Shown here: one piece after another, positions 34,255 to 36,126 of the stretch
How positions within the stretch are numbered: position 1 is the first letter of the stretch
Layout of the letters: the number at the start of each line of letters is the position of its first letter
DNA from: Caulobacteraceae bacterium
GTDB taxonomy: Bacteria; Pseudomonadota; Alphaproteobacteria; Caulobacterales; Caulobacteraceae
NCBI GenBank assembly: GCA_025352165.1
Contig: JANXTX010000386.1
Location: 1 to 36,126 of the forward strand
Reading direction: 5' to 3'
Length of the DNA: 36,126 bases
The notes under the pieces: generated by a model
Seen by the model: only the letters and a program-made list of their open reading frames with translations
What the model was told of the DNA's origin: nothing
Databases searched by the model: none
Translations under genes and position numbers: made by a program

Positions 34255-35688
34255 TCAGCCAGTCGCGCCGTGCGGCGCCGTGAGTATGGGCGCGGCAAGC
34301 CGCGGCGGCCCCCGGCTCAGCGCGCTCGCAATCGCCGGAGCCGGTCCCAGCGAGGCGGCGGCGGCGGCGAAGTGTCCGGGGCTGGCCGGTCCGGGCGCGG
34401 CGGCAATCGCTTCGGTGATGATTACCCCACCGGCCCCGTCGCTGGCCGCGATGAAGGTCGCGCCGAGGTAGTCGCCGGAAAGGGCGATGCGGGCTGTGTG
34501 CAATCCGTCGGTCACCGTCAGCCGGCCGCCAGCCGCGGTACCCTTGAAAGTCGCCTCGTTGGCGCTCACTAAGCCGATCCTGGTCAGGTCGAACGCGTTC
34601 CCGGTGGAAAAGCCGGTGACGGCAGCCTTGAAATGGTTCGCCTCGGCCAGCGCCAGGATCCCTGTGGCCCCAAAAGTCACGCTCTGGCTGAACGCACCGT
34701 CGAACTTGATCTTGCCGCCCATGATTTCGACGGAACCCGGTCCGGTGACGTCGCCCTTGGCCTCGATACTTCCGCCGAAAGTCTCGATTAGACCGTTGTT
34801 GGCGACGTTGCCCTGAACAACGACGACTCCGCTATTGGCGGTCTCGATTACACCGAGGTTGTTGATTAGGTTTCCTTTGACGACGATGTCGCCGCCAATG
34901 GATTGTATGACGCCATTGTTAAAGACGCTTCCCTCGACGACGATTCTGCCGCCAGCGGACTCTATGACCCCGCCGATATTGTTGCCAGCATATCCCTTGA
35001 TCGTTATGGTGCCACCCGATGACTCGATCGTTCCATTGTTTGCCGCGTAGCCGGCACCGGAGGTCAAGATGGTCAGGCTACCGACCCCTTGTGCCTGGAC
35101 CAAGCCATAGTTCCTAAAGTGCTGGTGACCCATGTCGATCTTGATCTTGTGGCCGGTGGTCTGGATGATGCTGCCAGCGGTTCCGTTGGTGAAGTCAGCA
35201 TCCACTCGGATCAGGCCGTTTCCGGTTCCGGTGATGATTGTGTTGTCAAGGTTCTTGAAAGTGTAGCCGTAGGTATCGCGAATTTGCGAATAGTTGTTCT
35301 CAAATTCTACCGTGCCTCCGCCAGAAAGCGTGAGACCATGAGGTCCTAACTCACCTTCATCCATAATAATCCCCGTGTTGTCGACTATTCCTCCGAGCGT
35401 AAAAATCGCGCCGACACCAATATCAATGGTCCCACTATTTGACGTCGATGTGCCGTTCAGGCCCCCATAGCTCGAAAATCGTACGCCGCTACCGGCGATC
35501 TGCAGTGTCACGCCGGCTCCCACCTCAATTGCGAATACATTCTGGTTCGTTGTGTCCGTTACGACGTACCCAATTCCGCTCGAATCCAGTACGGCCTCGT
35601 CACTCTCGGTCGGCACCATGCCTCCAACCCAATTGGTGCCGACGTTGAACTGACCACTGACCGGGTTGGCCCAATAGATGTCACTCAT
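34255..35688 (-). CDS. Repeat-rich beta-solenoid protein, probable secreted or surface protein
   Basis: Taken as 477 residues from the ATG at 35688 (MSDIYWANPVSG), which has GAGGAG about 7 bases upstream; an ATG at 35769 lacks such support. The head (DIYWANPVSGQFNVGTNWVGG) is a module common in alphaproteobacterial surface proteins. Residues 217-333 hold six repeats of 18-21 residues, each built like NNGxIESxGGxIxIKGxxx, as expected for rungs of a right-handed beta-helix. The closing module (RLTVTDGLHTARIALSGDY, then ASDGAGGVIIT) is often found at the end of large secreted repeat proteins. An Ala/Pro-rich tail of about 50 residues follows. There is no Sec signal peptide and no RTX nonapeptide, so the export route is unknown, with type I secretion a guess. 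No secretion genes are nearby. Confidence 0.7.
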   Translation of the reverse strand: MSDIYWANPVSGQFNVGTNWVGGMVPTESDEAVLDSSGIGYVVTDTTNQNVFAIEVGAGVTLQIAGSGVRFSSYGGLNGTSTSNSGTIDIGVGAIFTLGGIVDNTGIIMDEGELGPHGLTLSGGGTVEFENNYSQIRDTYGYTFKNLDNTIITGTGNGLIRVDADFTNGTAGSIIQTTGHKIKIDMGHQHFRNYGLVQAQGVGSLTILTSGAGYAANNGTIESSGGTITIKGYAGNNIGGVIESAGGRIVVEGSVFNNGVIQSIGGDIVVKGNLINNLGVIETANSGVVVVQGNVANNGLIETFGGSIEAKGDVTGPGSVEIMGGKIKFDGAFSQSVTFGATGILALAEANHFKAAVTGFSTGNAFDLTRIGLVSANEATFKGTAAGGRLTVTDGLHTARIALSGDYLGATFIAASDGAGGVIITEAIAAAPGPASPGHFAAAAASLGPAPAIASALSRGPPRLAAPILTAPHGATG

Positions 35689-36024
35689 AGCTGGCTCCTC
35701 GATCCAAGCGTGCCAGCTCGAACAAGTGCCCATCCACCTGTTCGCGTGAGACGCTTTGGGCACCGCCATTCACAGCGACGATCGCAGGATACATAGCACC
35801 TCACGGTGACGCAGGATAGCAAATTTGGCGAGGTCGGATAGAATTGTTACGATTTAGGTTGGAAACGAACGCGAGTTGGGCGTGAATTGTGTTCACAAAA
35901 TCGTAATATGGAAATGTATTAAACGTATTGACTCCAGTTATCGGATAATTTTTGGTGCGTACTTGAGGTGCGTGCAACACGGTCTACTGTATAGCCGCCG
36001 GTGGCTCCGTAACTGCTCACCCCG
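35689..36024. promoter_or_regulatory. AT-richer upstream region of the beta-solenoid gene
   Basis: This 336-base region is noticeably richer in A+T than its surroundings around 35820-35960. It contains a dyad GTGAA-TTGTG-TTCAC at 35882-35896, a possible regulator site about 200 bases before the minus-strand gene. The half-sites look CRP-like, but the spacing is one base too long for the usual TGTGA-N6-TCACA. No clear promoter or convincing coding sequence is seen. Confidence 0.3.
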
Positions 36025-36126
36025 TCAGGCGGCTGCTGGTGCGAGCGGTGGGCTGATGACCTCGCTGATAGCCTGAAGGGCGGATTTTCCGCGGAGTCTG
36101 CCGGTGGCGATGACGGAGACTGCGGC
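36025..36126 (-). CDS. C-terminal fragment of an unidentified minus-strand ORF
   Basis: From the right edge a minus-strand frame stays open for 33 codons and ends in TGA at 36027-36025. The sequence includes VIATGRLRGKSALQAISEV and ends PPLAPAA. Codon choice in this frame looks like that of the window's genes, with G/C in many third positions. It is too short to assign to a family, and chance openness cannot be excluded. Confidence 0.3.
   Translation of the reverse strand, partial: AAVSVIATGRLRGKSALQAISEVISPPLAPAAA

Noticed and set aside
35882-35896. CRP-binding site
   Set aside because: The half-sites are separated by one base too many for the standard spacing; kept only as a dyad.
1-36126. 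CRISPR arrays, tRNA or rRNA genes, transposases, integrases
   Set aside because: No regularly spaced repeats, no clover-leaf sequence ending in CCA-type acceptor stems and no DDE or tyrosine-recombinase proteins were found on either strand.

Overview
The window reads as a chromosomal segment of an alphaproteobacterium: high G+C, dense and translationally coupled operons, frequent GTG/TTG starts, and the gene groups bamB-der, dnaB / radA-cvpA-purF, rpsF-rpsR-rplI and fabD-fabG, with an extended L9 tail. I cannot fix the order or genus from sequence alone. I see no rRNA, tRNA, CRISPR array or insertion sequence.

Region 1 (1-15085) is a surface-polysaccharide locus. At the left edge are a truncated Zn-finger methyltransferase and an L-2-hydroxyglutarate-oxidase-like flavoprotein (minus strand). 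Next come rfbG and rfbH (plus strand), which make CDP-3,6-dideoxy-4-keto sugars. Facing them is a long minus-strand series (13388 down to 4270): a NeuB-family sugar-acid synthase, a thiamine-diphosphate enzyme of the acetolactate synthase type, a Wza-like exporter, a Wzz-like chain-length protein, and a three-gene GtrB / GtrA / GT87-type glycosyl-transfer unit. A divergent paralogue of the GT87-type protein (13742-15085) ends the locus. The mix of rfbG/rfbH with a ThDP enzyme and a NeuB-type condensing enzyme suggests a branched or higher-carbon deoxysugar, with yersiniose-type chemistry as the nearest known precedent.

Region 2 (15133-25449) is housekeeping. The plus-strand genes are a membrane TPR protein, bamB and der. 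The convergent minus-strand genes are dnaB, radA, cvpA, purF, a BASS-type transporter and an SDR, mostly overlapping or a few bases apart.

Region 3 (25705-29935) lies between dnaB and rplI and looks like an accessory insertion. It is a compact putative RiPP operon (107-residue candidate precursor, YcaO, TfuA) with a convergent large regulator of SARP/BTAD plus TolB-like plus TPR architecture. YcaO with TfuA predicts peptide-backbone thioamidation. The small protein has no cysteine, ends in a Thr/Pro-rich tail, and has no similarity that I recognise. This is the best candidate for an undescribed system in the window.

Region 4 (30144-36126) contains rplI-rpsR-rpsF with a hairpin leader before rpsF, a secreted peroxiredoxin, and fabD-fabG. 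After fabG there is no acpP. Instead there is a short intergenic segment rich in inverted repeats and a convergent 477-residue repeat protein predicted to be a surface or secreted beta-solenoid. The last 102 bases hold the C-terminal end of an unidentified minus-strand ORF.
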